From CG2-30-36-16 sp964372115 (lineage in GTDB: Bacteria > Bacteroidota > Ignavibacteria > Ignavibacteriales > Ignavibacteriaceae), in contig CAYJPN010000001.1 in assembly GCA_964372115.1 (NCBI GenBank), forward strand, positions 124,001 through 188,000: a stretch of DNA of 64,000 nucleotides. Reading direction: 5' to 3'. The first letter of the stretch is position 1. Every line of letters starts with the position of its first letter. The notes under the pieces were generated by a model. The model was not told the origin of the DNA. It worked only from the letters and a program-made list of their open reading frames with translations, and did not search any database. Made by a program: the position numbers and the translations under genes. Below are positions 48,101 to 57,900 of the stretch, piece after piece.

Positions 48101-49196
48101 AACCGGGTTGAGATTGAACACTGCTTTTTTCAGCCATTCTTTTTCCCTGGTTGCCGCCGGCGGTAATCCAATAATAATTTTTTAACGCGTATTTATGCGA
48201 AGCCCTTGAAATTTGAAGTGAACCGGGAGTAGTATACCAAAAATCAGTTCCCCTTCCGTAAAACAAAATATAATCGCCGGAATCAAATTTGCCGTCACCT
48301 TCGCCGGAAACAATAATTGCATTCTCAATGAGATCGGCAGGAGTATCAGCGTTTTGTGCTTCTGGCAGCATCTTACCGCCATTGTTGTATATTTTAATAG
48401 TACGGGGATCAACTTGAGCCGGATCTATGCCGTACGATGTTAGCATTGAATATGTAATTTTATAAATGCCTTCATTTTCTGTTTCGAATCTGTACCATGT
48501 GCCGCTTGATAAAACACTGTTAACAACCGTAGTTTTGTTAACTCTCTTTGGTTCGATTTTACGCCAATGTTTTGCAACATCGTAATTAATAACAACATCG
48601 TTAATCAGGTCATCTTTTACCGGATTGCGGTTTATTACCTTTGCCGCAGCATAGTTTATTTGGAAAAGTATTTTGGTATAAATTTTTATTCTGTTTTGAG
48701 CAACATCATAATATACCGGTTTTATTAAAAATGTCTGAACGGGAAGGCTACGCATCATACCAAAATCATCGAAAGTAACAAGTTCACCTTCTTCGGTTGG
48801 ATTATAATAATCTGCCGATAGTTCGTAACTATATTCTGTAAAATCATTATCTTTTTTGTGCGGTGTTGAATTGGGAAGAAGTTTTCCGGCTAAAAACTTG
48901 TAGGTATAGCTGATTACTTTTATAGTATTTCCAAATTCCCCCGGTATGCCAAGCAGAAGAGCGCGAACCTGCTGATCGGGTAAACCGGGCAGATTATTAC
49001 TGGCAGAACCATATTTTATCGCTGCTCTTCTGAAATTTTCCGAATTATACACAACTATCCCGGTATCTAAATACTCGGGAGTATACTCAATGATAATAGA
49101 TGTACTATTTGATGAGATAACCTTTATATCTGACTGCGGAAAAATATAAAGGGGGATAAATAGAAATATAATTATTCTAGAGATTTTGCTAATCAT
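45189..49196 (-). CDS. porU: Type IX secretion system sortase PorU (C25 gingipain-like)
   Basis: A 1335-residue protein with signal peptide (ends IFPQ) and a gingipain-type cysteine peptidase domain. Catalytic histidine 846 is in NYVGHGNPRV and the cysteine 880 in SAATCDFGDFD, the C25 pattern. Upstream (about 150-560) lies a long beta-rich prodomain with GTWYRFETENEGIYKITY, the start of the PorU core. The C-terminus contains a NYPNPFKANTSFTF ... GAYLYKLIVKTTDG domain, FlgD-like/T9SS-like. PorU cleaves the sorting domain from cargo and attaches them to the surface. It precedes porV by 100 bases in the same direction. It is the strongest proof of a T9SS here. Confidence 0.92.
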   Translation of the reverse strand: MISKISRIIIFLFIPLYIFPQSDIKVISSNSTSIIIEYTPEYLDTGIVVYNSENFRRAAIKYGSASNNLPGLPDQQVRALLLGIPGEFGNTIKVISYTYKFLAGKLLPNSTPHKKDNDFTEYSYELSADYYNPTEEGELVTFDDFGMMRSLPVQTFLIKPVYYDVAQNRIKIYTKILFQINYAAAKVINRNPVKDDLINDVVINYDVAKHWRKIEPKRVNKTTVVNSVLSSGTWYRFETENEGIYKITYSMLTSYGIDPAQVDPRTIKIYNNGGKMLPEAQNADTPADLIENAIIVSGEGDGKFDSGDYILFYGRGTDFWYTTPGSLQISRASHKYALKNYYWITAGGNQGKRMAEKSSVQSQPGLIVQSTRAFKYHEDDLISLAKSGRNLFGDEFDQSNSSRTYMNLLDGLIPNSKINYKGAFVNSDYNNVLFEVGEHSTPIFSGYLFGTKNQDWSEYSKGYLNNFYGSFTGTLAENRSLLKFDYNTTQPAYKGYLDYFEIEYLRDFSAVNNQIIFYSPDSSAVVEYPLKGFSSSDISVFDVTDYSSVKKITNPVVWSGSEFKFRSTEQSKNISKYLGIEQSALLTPANPELIQNSNIIGIQPGAKFIVIANKEFKTQAEQFKQYKESEIPIPISTQLVYQDEIFNEFSGGLQDPVAIRNFIKYAYDNWQIQPEYVLLFGDGTYDYKNIEGGNQNKNFIITFQTVESLHEVHSSTYDDFYVRVSGNDSYPDIAIGRLPIQNADDASVIISKIREYETGSNAGDWRNKLTFIADDAITIDGWEGAIHSGPSENVANSLLGSYDIQKIYLSAYPRVLTSAGVRIPTANVDIINAMNSGNVIVNYVGHGNPRVWAHEIVFDKDVSIPQLNSSNYFFLSAATCDFGDFDKPSIQSGAEELFLKENGGSIGAFTAARLVFAQSNTALMTDLFDNIFGMPRDTLNYLSPIGKIIFKTKRRSGIDVANDQKYHLLCDPTLRLNVPHFSSSVDSINGVKPDGLSNIKALSKVSIKGHVVQPTGGAWNNFNGEGILSVYDSNREFRLMQGSTFLHKVTMQGGQIFKGRVSITNGEWEASFVVPKDISYENRNGKIVLYFTGENTDGIGYTNSFTVGGTDSGAVNDKAGPEVEIYFDDITSITANLANPNSKLIVKLFDESGLNTTGTGIGHKLEGILNENSNNAIDFTNYFIGDINAGGKSGKVEYKFNGLDLGDYKIDVKAWDVFNNFTTEAAYFNVVSGDDLVIRDVYNYPNPFKANTSFTFQQNLSRTIDVKIKVYTVAGRLIKNIEQTGLNDKFVAIDWDGRDEDGNLLANGAYLYKLIVKTTDGQYSQSVLGKIAVIR

Positions 49197-49361
49197 TCTA
49201 ATTTATTAAGTTGTTAATAATATATGTTGTAAAAATGATCTAATATATTAACAAGGTTTTATTTAAAAATTCATTTAATTTTACTGTAGCAAAAATCTCT
49301 AAAAGCTCTCCTTAAAATTACGCCACAAAATAGGCACTATTTAATCATATTGTCAAGTCAT

Positions 49362-49673
49362 TTATATAATTTTTAACGACTTAAGTTCATTAAAAAAAGA
49401 TGCAGTATCAATGAAATTTATTGGAATAGTGGTTTTTTCTAATAATATTTTTCTCTTCGAACTAACAAGCGCAAGTTTTCGCTTGTTCATTCCGAAAATA
49501 TTTACAGCATTAAATTTTTTACTTACACTTCTATCAATATAAGAAAGCACGGGTATTTCCAACCCTTTTTTATTGCAAAAATTTTGATGATTGGTTTCAT
49601 CACCCGAATTTATTCCAACAAGATGAATGTTATATTTATGAGTTCCCTCTAAAAAGGTCACAAAACATCTCAA
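49362..49673 (-). pseudogene. Peroxiredoxin (AhpC/TSA family) C-terminal fragment
   Basis: This frame of 103 residues resembles the second half of a Bcp-type peroxiredoxin: NIHLVGINSGDETNHQNFCNKKGLEIPVLSYID, then a segment like KxxGVxxxRKxALVSSKRKIL, and a closing FFNELKSL. The N-terminal half with the peroxidatic cysteine is missing; upstream minus-strand sequence is AT-rich and shows no continuation. It is interpreted as a broken gene, next to a transposase remnant. An independent short protein is less likely. Confidence 0.45.
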
Positions 49674-49742
49674 TAATTATTAATTGAGGAAATATTTAAA
49701 TAATTTCCTGAAAATAAATTTACTAATTCTTCTTAAAATAAA

Positions 49743-49910
49743 ATGTTCATAAAAAACACCAAACACACGCAATCAAACATATTTGGATTTACAAATATAG
49801 TAGCCCCCAAAATGGCAAAGGAACTTCAAGAAACGGAAGAAGGAAAATTGTATGAGATCATCTTTGGAATATAAAAGAAGAAGACTTTGCTTGTTTATAT
49901 TCAGAGATAG
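49743..49910 (+). pseudogene. Frameshifted IS transposase N-terminal remnant (IS1182-like)
   Basis: From ATG 49743 a frame reads MFIKNTKHTQSNIF, later APKMAKELQETEEGKLYEIIFG, and stops at 49874. A different frame then continues NIKEEDFACLYSEIGR. Together these match the start of DDE transposases of the IS1182 type, in which EEDF and LYSxxGRP follow each other, so a frameshift lies near 49868. The rest of the element is absent. Matching is from memory of the family, not a search. Confidence 0.4.
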
Positions 49911-50081
49911 GCAGACGAACTACGGGCTTCTTTCGTGTCTGATGATGAAATACCTGTATGCATTTTCTCTACTAACGTATGTTCCATTTTATAACGCTTA
50001 CTTGCCTTCTAATTATTCTCTAATTTATTTTATTTTTTTTTATCTCACTAATTTAGGCAGAGAGAGTTAAAAGCGGATGAG

Positions 50082-53000
50082 TTAAAAATATTTTTTATTA
50101 TTGAAGATATGAAAGAGCATCGGTAAAAAAGCTATTGTAAAAAGCGCCGAAAATGTTAAGCCGCCAAAAACAGAGTAGCTCAGACTTTTCCAAAAGCTGT
50201 TTACACCGAATAAGATGATAGGCAGAAGCGCCGCAAGAGTAGTCAATGTTGTAGTTATAATTGGTCTCACCCTAAGAAAGCTATGTTCGATTATTTCTTC
50301 AATGGATCCCTCTATAATATTTTTCGAGAGATAATCGACAAGAACAATTGAATTATTTACGGAGATGCCGATCAATAGGAGCAAACCGGCATATGCGCCT
50401 CTATCTAAATTTAACTCTTCAAAATAAAAAAGAAATATCACACCGATTATCGCAAAGGGAATTGCTGTAATAATTAAAAACGGTTTTTTAAATGATTCAA
50501 AAAGACTCGCGGTAATCATAAAAATTAAAATCGCCGAAAAAATTAATATATTCCAAACCTCAAGCTCTTCTTCTTGATTCATAAAGAAAAAATAATTGTC
50601 TGATTTAATTTCATAACCTTCCGGAACAGAAACTTGTTTTATTGAGGCGTTTATAAATTCTCTTCCATATTGGTAGGGACCTTTGTAATCAAACGTTATA
50701 TAGCGTATGTATTGCCTATTTTCCCTATTAATTGAGGTCAAGACCTTACTTTGTGAAAAATTTATCAGATCTTTTATTTTAACGCTTTCTTCACTACTGT
50801 TTTTAACCTCCATCTCCTCGATTTCATTAAGCTGAATCTCTTTATAATTGGTATATTTTATGTTATAAGGAACCTCATCATTGCCAATTCTAAATTTATT
50901 ATAGGATATATTCCCCCTTGAACTTTGAGCGATCCGGGCAAAGATCTCACCAGGCTTAATATTATACATTGCAAGATTTTCTCTTTTAATCTTACCGATT
51001 ACTTCATACGAATCCTTGCTGAAACCATAACGGGAAGACCTGTCGATATCAACATTATCAATACGCGGGTTTACTGTTATAACTTCTCTAAACTCTTCTG
51101 CAATTTCCTTAACCTTAATATAATTAAAGCCATAAACCGCCACATTAAATGATGATGATGAATAACCGCCGCTGCTGAAGCCCGGTCCATACCCGAATAC
51201 AGAAACATTCAACCCGCCAAGCTGTACAGCAAAGGCGGTAAGATAATTTTTCAATAAATAAGGGAACACTGTTCCGCTTTGTTCTTTTGAAAATTCAACA
51301 TTGATGTATGAGTTTTCTTCATTTAAAACATTGGCAGTTACAATTCCTATTTTATTTTTATAAGCCAAAATTTCTTTTTCAAAGCTCTTTGTTAGATTGT
51401 TTATTCTTTCAATTTTATTACCGTTGGGGAGTTCCAATCTAACCATAATATAATCAGTTGTTCCGTAAGAGAATACCTCCCCTTTAGGGATATAATTAAA
51501 AAAGAGATTTAATGAGCCTCCCAGAGCATAGTTGAAATATTTTTTGTTTTCCCGGTAAAAATCGGAATCAAAAATAGTATTGTATGCTTCCCCAATAACA
51601 GGCGTATCAATATGCGCGGGTAAAAGCCAGACGGGAAAACCGATAATTAAAATTAAAAATGCAATGCTTAGTTTTTTCCGCTTTATTATTTGCCGAGTTG
51701 CAGATAGATATATTTTTTGAAGCAGCGATTTGTTTCTTCCCTTTTGTTGAACCAAACGTTTATATCCGAACTTATAAAAAAACAAAGGTACAACAGTAAA
51801 CGAAACAAATAATGATGCGCTGATTGAAAATACAATTGCAAGGGCAAATTGTTCAAAATATAACCTCAACTCGCCGGTAAGAAATAAAAGCGGGATAAAA
51901 ACCGCTACGGTAGTCAGAGTCGATGCAAATACCGGGAACCATATATCCTTTAAATAAATAACAAGGCGCATTACTCCCCTGCCGGAATAATGCCGGTCTA
52001 AATAATCAATTACAACAATTGAATTATCAACCATCAAGCCGAAACCGAGCACAAGTGATGCTAGGGTGATAATGTTCAAAGATAAATTGAACAAATAAAA
52101 CAAAAGAAGTGAAGCTAATATGGAAAAGATAATTGAGGCGGTTATAATTAAAGAATAATTCAATCGTCTAAATATTATCATAAGAAGTAGCACTATCATT
52201 ACCAAAGAATACCCGGCGCTTGAAAATAACTCGCCTAATTCATTTCTGATATCTTCGCTTTTATCGACTTCTTTTCTTAACTGGAAATCGGCAGGAAAGC
52301 TTTTAGACAGTTCTGTCAATTTTGCAAAAACTTTATTGGCAGTTTCAACTGTGTTTGCCCCCGGCTCTTTACTTATTCTTAGGAAGACCGCTTCCTCACC
52401 ATTTATCCGGTAATAGCTTGTCCTTTCGCTGAAGTCGTCTATTATTTTACCGATATCCTTTAAACGTATTACCGTACCATCTTTAAGATATTTAATCGGC
52501 TGATTATTCAGAAAAGCCGCCGCATCAATTTTATTATTAACGAGCACAGATATTCTTCCGCTTTTCCTCTCAACATTTCCCGCGGTAAGAATTTCCTCAG
52601 CCCCGTCTATTGCAGATGCTATTTCCTGATTTGAAATGTTAAAAACTTTGGTTTTATCATAATCGATTGTAATTGTAATTTCTCTTTCATTACCGCCGCT
52701 TACTTCAACCCCAGAAATACCTTTTATCGCCATTAAAGGTACAACCAGATTTTCTTTCGCAAATTTTCTTATTTCATTTGAGCTTAAATCTGCAGCGAGT
52801 GTGTACGTTAAAAATCCTTGAAGCTCCAGGAAATCTTTCGGTATGTAAGGAGAAATTCTTGGTCTCGATACGCCGTAAGGGAGCTCTGTTTTCAATGCCC
52901 CGAGTTTTTCATTAATTTCAATACGGGCAAAATCCATATCGGTAGAAGGATGCAATTCAAGGTTTATATTGCAGCGTCCTTCATACGAAGTTGAAGATAT

Positions 53001-53240
53001 TTTTTTTACTCCTTTAACAGTAGAAAGAGCGGCTTCCATCGGAGAGGTTAAAAATGCTTCTATGGCTTCGGAAGATACTCCTCCCCATGAAGCGGAAATT
53101 GAAAGGCGCGGATATTCGATATTAGGTGAAACTTCGAGAGTTATATTAAATACGGCAGCTATTCCCAGAACAAGTATAACAAGAAATATCATTCCCGAAG
53201 TAACAGGACGGGAAAGAAATATGTGAAAGAATTTTTTCAA
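50082..53240 (-). CDS. RND efflux permease (HAE-1-like)
   Basis: A 1052-residue proton-driven inner-membrane exporter with the 12-helix RND plan: the N-terminal VTSGMIFLVILVLGIAAV, two large periplasmic loops, GLMVDNSIVVIDYL in helix 4 (the proton-relay aspartate region), and the later LVLVDYLSKN and PIITTTLTTLAALLPIILFG segments. It forms a trimer with an adaptor, encoded next upstream (6-base gap), and with an outer-membrane TolC, which is not in this window. Substrate unknown. Confidence 0.92.
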   Translation of the reverse strand: MKKFFHIFLSRPVTSGMIFLVILVLGIAAVFNITLEVSPNIEYPRLSISASWGGVSSEAIEAFLTSPMEAALSTVKGVKKISSTSYEGRCNINLELHPSTDMDFARIEINEKLGALKTELPYGVSRPRISPYIPKDFLELQGFLTYTLAADLSSNEIRKFAKENLVVPLMAIKGISGVEVSGGNEREITITIDYDKTKVFNISNQEIASAIDGAEEILTAGNVERKSGRISVLVNNKIDAAAFLNNQPIKYLKDGTVIRLKDIGKIIDDFSERTSYYRINGEEAVFLRISKEPGANTVETANKVFAKLTELSKSFPADFQLRKEVDKSEDIRNELGELFSSAGYSLVMIVLLLMIIFRRLNYSLIITASIIFSILASLLLFYLFNLSLNIITLASLVLGFGLMVDNSIVVIDYLDRHYSGRGVMRLVIYLKDIWFPVFASTLTTVAVFIPLLFLTGELRLYFEQFALAIVFSISASLFVSFTVVPLFFYKFGYKRLVQQKGRNKSLLQKIYLSATRQIIKRKKLSIAFLILIIGFPVWLLPAHIDTPVIGEAYNTIFDSDFYRENKKYFNYALGGSLNLFFNYIPKGEVFSYGTTDYIMVRLELPNGNKIERINNLTKSFEKEILAYKNKIGIVTANVLNEENSYINVEFSKEQSGTVFPYLLKNYLTAFAVQLGGLNVSVFGYGPGFSSGGYSSSSFNVAVYGFNYIKVKEIAEEFREVITVNPRIDNVDIDRSSRYGFSKDSYEVIGKIKRENLAMYNIKPGEIFARIAQSSRGNISYNKFRIGNDEVPYNIKYTNYKEIQLNEIEEMEVKNSSEESVKIKDLINFSQSKVLTSINRENRQYIRYITFDYKGPYQYGREFINASIKQVSVPEGYEIKSDNYFFFMNQEEELEVWNILIFSAILIFMITASLFESFKKPFLIITAIPFAIIGVIFLFYFEELNLDRGAYAGLLLLIGISVNNSIVLVDYLSKNIIEGSIEEIIEHSFLRVRPIITTTLTTLAALLPIILFGVNSFWKSLSYSVFGGLTFSALFTIAFLPMLFHIFNNKKYF

Positions 53241-53246
53241 AGATAA

Positions 53247-54467
53247 TTAATTCACAATTTTTATTTTTGCATCATGCGCAAGATTATAATGCCCATTAAC
53301 TATCACGGAATCGCCAGCTTCAACGCCTTTTAATATTTCTATATATTCTTCATTTTGATTTCCGATATCCACATAATGCCATTTAGCAAGATTACCTTCG
53401 GTTATAAAAACCAAATCTCTTTTATCGCGTACAAGTAAAGCGTCTTTCGGTATTAATAATTTATCCTTTAATATCTGATTTTCAATCAAAACATTGGCGA
53501 ACATACCGGGCTTTACTCTCGAATCATTATTCGGAACTGCTATTGTAACCCTGCATGTTTTTGTTTCAGAATCTATAAGAGGATTTATGTATAATACTCT
53601 TCCCTTAAATACTGCACCGGGAAGGGAGTTCAATTTTACAACCGCCTCGCTGTTGTTTTTAATATTTGTAATTTCGCTTTCAATTACTCCAACTTCTATT
53701 TTATACTTATTGATGTCGAGCAGCTTAAAAACTTTTTCGCCTGCATTTATTCTTTGCCTTTTTACCAAATCAAAGTCTGCTACAACACCTGAGAAAGGAG
53801 CCCTGATTTCAGTATATGATAGATTAAGTTTTGCCTTATTCATAGCATTCAGTGCATTTGACAATCCGCTTTTATTCAAAATTACTTCATCTCTTTTAGC
53901 CCCCGTAAATATCAAAGCTAAATCGAGTTCCTCTTTTTTGCTGAGATAACTATCCTGATTTATTTCCCCGAGAGAAAATTTTTCATCGAGCTTTTTTATG
54001 AGTTCACTTATCGAATCAGCTTTTACCTGAGACATGCCCGACGGGGTTTCCTTGCTTAAAAATCCATATTCAATTTTAGCGTTGGTAAGGTTAACCTCCG
54101 ATTCGCTTAAGGAAATTTTCTGTTCGCTGTCATCAAGCTTTATAAGAAGATCGCCTTTATTAACTTTTTTCCCTTCATATATAAAAACATTGTCAACAAA
54201 TCCGGAAATATTAGAGACGAGGTCTAATTCTCTGCCGGCTTTTACAAGCCCGTTGCCGGATATTGAAAGAATTAAATTCCCCCTCTTAACTATATCCGTT
54301 TTAACATTAAAGATTACTTCATTCAGTTTACCGTAATTTATCCGGGAGTCATCAACTGCGGTTTCTTCATTACCTGAGGTAGGAAGAAATGCATAGCCAA
54401 TAACAGCCACGGCAATTATTAAAAGAAGAATAAAAGCCATTTTTTTACTTATTTTTAATTCAGCCAT
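53247..54467 (-). CDS. RND efflux periplasmic adaptor (membrane fusion protein)
   Basis: A protein of 406 residues with an N-terminal anchor (KKMAFILLLIIAVAVIGYAFLP), a first lipoyl half (GFVDNVFIYEGKKVNKGDLLIKLDDSEQKISL), a coiled-coil hairpin, the second lipoyl half (ELNLSYTEIRAPFSGVVADFDLV) and the beta-barrel/membrane-proximal domains (VIVNGHYNLAHDAKIKI). It links the inner-membrane permease to an outer-membrane channel. It sits between the antitoxin-like gene and the first permease gene, with 118 bases separating it from the former. Confidence 0.92.
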   Translation of the reverse strand: MAELKISKKMAFILLLIIAVAVIGYAFLPTSGNEETAVDDSRINYGKLNEVIFNVKTDIVKRGNLILSISGNGLVKAGRELDLVSNISGFVDNVFIYEGKKVNKGDLLIKLDDSEQKISLSESEVNLTNAKIEYGFLSKETPSGMSQVKADSISELIKKLDEKFSLGEINQDSYLSKKEELDLALIFTGAKRDEVILNKSGLSNALNAMNKAKLNLSYTEIRAPFSGVVADFDLVKRQRINAGEKVFKLLDINKYKIEVGVIESEITNIKNNSEAVVKLNSLPGAVFKGRVLYINPLIDSETKTCRVTIAVPNNDSRVKPGMFANVLIENQILKDKLLIPKDALLVRDKRDLVFITEGNLAKWHYVDIGNQNEEYIEILKGVEAGDSVIVNGHYNLAHDAKIKIVN

Positions 54468-54585
54468 TCTATCACCGCGATTATTATTTTTTAATTTTTA
54501 TATACCGGAACAACTCTGTGAGGGAATTAACGAAACTAATCTTTTCATATAATGATGACCATGTCATTAGGTTCGGCTTATTCAT

Positions 54586-54873
54586 TTATATTACGATGTT
54601 TTTTTTCACTATTTTATTATAAACTTCCTCCCGGGAAGATCCTAAATCAGGTTCTCGATAATAAGCTTCAATTCTCTCATCTATTATTTTCTTTTCTTCT
54701 TCGGTTAATTCTATCGCTTCGGTTTTACTTGCTATCGTATCCCCAATCTCTTCTACAATCTGGATTCTTTCGGGTATTGATATAGTAAGTGCATCTGCTG
54801 CTGTAATATGCCTGGTTCGACTCGTGTTTAATTTAGTTTTTTCGCCATTATTTAACTCCGATTTTTTACTCAT
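54586..54873 (-). CDS. Addiction-module antitoxin-like protein (PF09720-type), no toxin visible
   Basis: A 95-residue protein. From residue 24 it has the pattern of addiction-module component proteins: TAADALTISIPERIQIVEEIGDTIASK, then LTEEEKKIIDERIEAYYREPDLGSSREEV. The last GSSxEEV is diagnostic. Usually such a gene is next to a RelE/ParE-type toxin, but none is found downstream (118 bases to the adaptor gene) or upstream. It may be a remnant, or it may work with a toxin elsewhere. The N-terminal 23 polar residues are unusual. Confidence 0.7.
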   Translation of the reverse strand: MSKKSELNNGEKTKLNTSRTRHITAADALTISIPERIQIVEEIGDTIASKTEAIELTEEEKKIIDERIEAYYREPDLGSSREEVYNKIVKKNIVI

Positions 54874-54948
54874 TTATTTATTTTTACAAAATATAATAAT
54901 TTCTCTCCTTTATTTGAAGTAAGGGGAACCAGCAGCTGCCGGTCTGAG

Positions 54949-57900
54949 CTACAATTTTTTCCTGGAGTATTTCTCCATATAAACGTAAAGTACCGGGATA
55001 ATAATTAAAGTAAGAAAAGTAGAAGAAAGAAGCCCTCCCGCAATAGCAATAGATAAACCTACTCTTAACTGGGTTGCAGCCCCGATTCCAATCATCATCG
55101 GAATCAATCCGAATACAACCGTAAAAGTATTCATTACAATCGGTCTGAACCTTTCTTTACCCGCGGCAAGAATTGCTTCTTTAACCGGCAATCCTTCTTT
55201 TCTTTTTCTAATAATAAACTCTACTTTAACAACAGCGTCATTGTCCGCAATGCCTACAAGTATTATCAAACCCATCACTGAAATAATGCTTAAGCTCTCC
55301 CCTGCCAGGTAAAGAATTAAAATGCTTCCTATTAAGCCGAGCGGAACTGAAAATATTATTATAAACGGAAACAGGAATGATTCGAACTCCGAAGCAAGAA
55401 CCATATACATAAGCAACACAGATATAATTAGCGCAATATAAAGAAGATTAAAAGAAGCAGTAATTTCTTCATTTACCCCGCTGACAGAAATACTTTCGCC
55501 CGGATATTTTTGCAGCCCTGCAATAGCCCTCTCTATTTCATTTGTCACTTTCTCAATATCGGATGAAGTTAACGAAGCATACAAGTATACCACACGCGAC
55601 TGATCTTCTCTCCAAATCTCGTTATAGCTTTCTGTTAATTTATAATCAATCAGATTTTGTATCGGGATACGCTGCTTGTTAAATACAACATCGTTGGATA
55701 TTATTTTATCAATGCTGTTTCTTTCATCCTCAAAAGAGCGAATGTTGATAGCGACTTTCTTATCAAAGGCCGAGAAATAAGCGGCTTCGTTTCCTTTCAC
55801 TAAATTTATGATCTGCTGCGAGACGCTTTCCACCGGTACGCCGTAAGCAATACATTTTTCCCTGTCGATAATAATCCTGTACTCGGGATCGCCTTTTTCT
55901 ATGCCAATTCTCAAATCGTTTAATCCCGTAATCTTCTTTTTATTGATAATGCTGACAAGTTTCTCACCTCTTTCAAAAGCTAAATCAATATCTTTATTTT
56001 TTATCTTAATAACAATATCATTTTTCGAAGGATTTATAATTTGTGTAAAAGTGCTTTCAACCTGCTTAAATGAAAAACTAATTCCTTTAACGGCATTAAA
56101 AATATTTCTTAATTCATCCTGCACAGCAAAATAATTTTCATAAGAGTCAATTTTAACCACTATGTTTGCTTTATCTATTGAAATTTGATCCCTGTTTAAG
56201 AAATCGAATTCGTTTACTCTTCCGATATTTGAAACTACATACTTAACATTTTTTACATTCAATATTGCGTTTTCAACTTCCGAAGTGACTACCGCGTTTC
56301 CTTCAAGAGAAGTTCCCTTCGGCAAAGTGATTTCAACAACAAATTCATCCCCGGGCGTTTCGGGAATAAACTCCTTCTTCATATCAAGCAGGGCAAAAAT
56401 TGTTAATGCAAATAAAAACAGAATAAACAATATAACTTTCACCCGGTTATTTAGAGACCATAAAAGTAGCCTGTCGTATTTCTCGATCACTTTTTCCATT
56501 TGTTTATCAACACGCGTAAAGAATCTCTTAAATACTTTATTGAACAATCGACCCGTTTGAGAAATTATATAGTTGACCGCGAAAAGCAGCATCTTAATTA
56601 AAGCGGTAAATGGAAGTATTATATAAGAGATAATTTTTCTAAGCTTTCCGTTTTCACTGTTTATTCTAAATTGAAGATACTTCTTTTCCATCTGGTTAAT
56701 ATCTTTAACAATTTTTATTTTATTACGGGAAGCGAGCATTGGTATTAATGTAATTGCTGTAATTATAGAAGCGCTTAAAGAAAAAGCAACCGCGTATGAT
56801 TGGTCTTTAAAAAGCTCGCCGGTTATTCCTCTAATAAAAATCAAGGGAAGAAAAACGGCAAGAGTTGTTAAGGTCGCCGCAACTACGGGCATCACTACTT
56901 CATTTGAGCCGAGCAGTGAAGCCGAGAGGTTATTATACCCCATCTCTTTGTGGCGTATAATATTTTCGATTACAACTATCGCATTATCAAGCAGCATGCC
57001 TATACCGACGGCAATGCCGCCGAGAGATATAATATTAAAATTTATTTTGAACAGGTACATTAAAAGAATAGTAAGAACAAGCGAAGAAGGGATGGTAATA
57101 CCGATGATTAAAATATTACGGATATTGCCGAGGAAGAAAAATAAAACCAGGAAAGCAAGTATGCCGCCGTAAAGAATTTCCTGCTTAACATTTTGTATTG
57201 CATTTACAATAAACCCGGATTGATCGGAAACTATCGCAAGGTTGAATTCCTGGTATTCTTTCTGCATTACTTTAACAGCTTCTTTAACACGGTTAGAAAT
57301 ATCAACCGTATTTGACTGCGGCTCCTTGTTAATTAAAATCCCGATTGTTTCCGCGCCGTTGTAACGTGTAAGTCCCTGTCTTTCTTTAAAACTTTCTCTT
57401 ACGTTTGCTATATCATCAAGCAGTATTACACTGCCGTCTTTATTTTTACGAATTACTGTTTTACGAATCTCATCCGTGTTTTGGTATTCTCCCAGAGTTC
57501 TAAACGAGTAACGGAATAAGCCCTTCATTATTGAACCGGCAGGAAGATTTACATTAGAAGATTTAAGAGCATCTGCTATATCATCAAAAGAGATATTATA
57601 AGCTTCAAGTGTATTAGGATTAACTTCAATAAGAATTTCCCGTTCAAGTCCGCCTGTAATTATTGCCTGCGCAACGCCGTCAATTTGTTCTAATCTTCTT
57701 TTAAATATGACGCGTGCGGCTTCTTTTAAATTAATTAATCGTTTTATATCAGCAGCATCGGCGCTGTAACTAATAAATTTCACATTCCCCTCATCTCCTT
57801 TATATGAAAGTACAAGTGAGATGATGGGGGTAGAAGAAGGATCCACCCGAAGAATTGTCGGGCGCCCTGCATCTCTCGGCAGCATAAAGCTTACATTGTC

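Noticed and set aside
49852..50070. 72-residue plus-strand frame with hydrophobic segments
   Set aside because: It overlaps the transposase remnant in a third frame, has no clear ribosome binding site and its composition is that of random AT-rich sequence.
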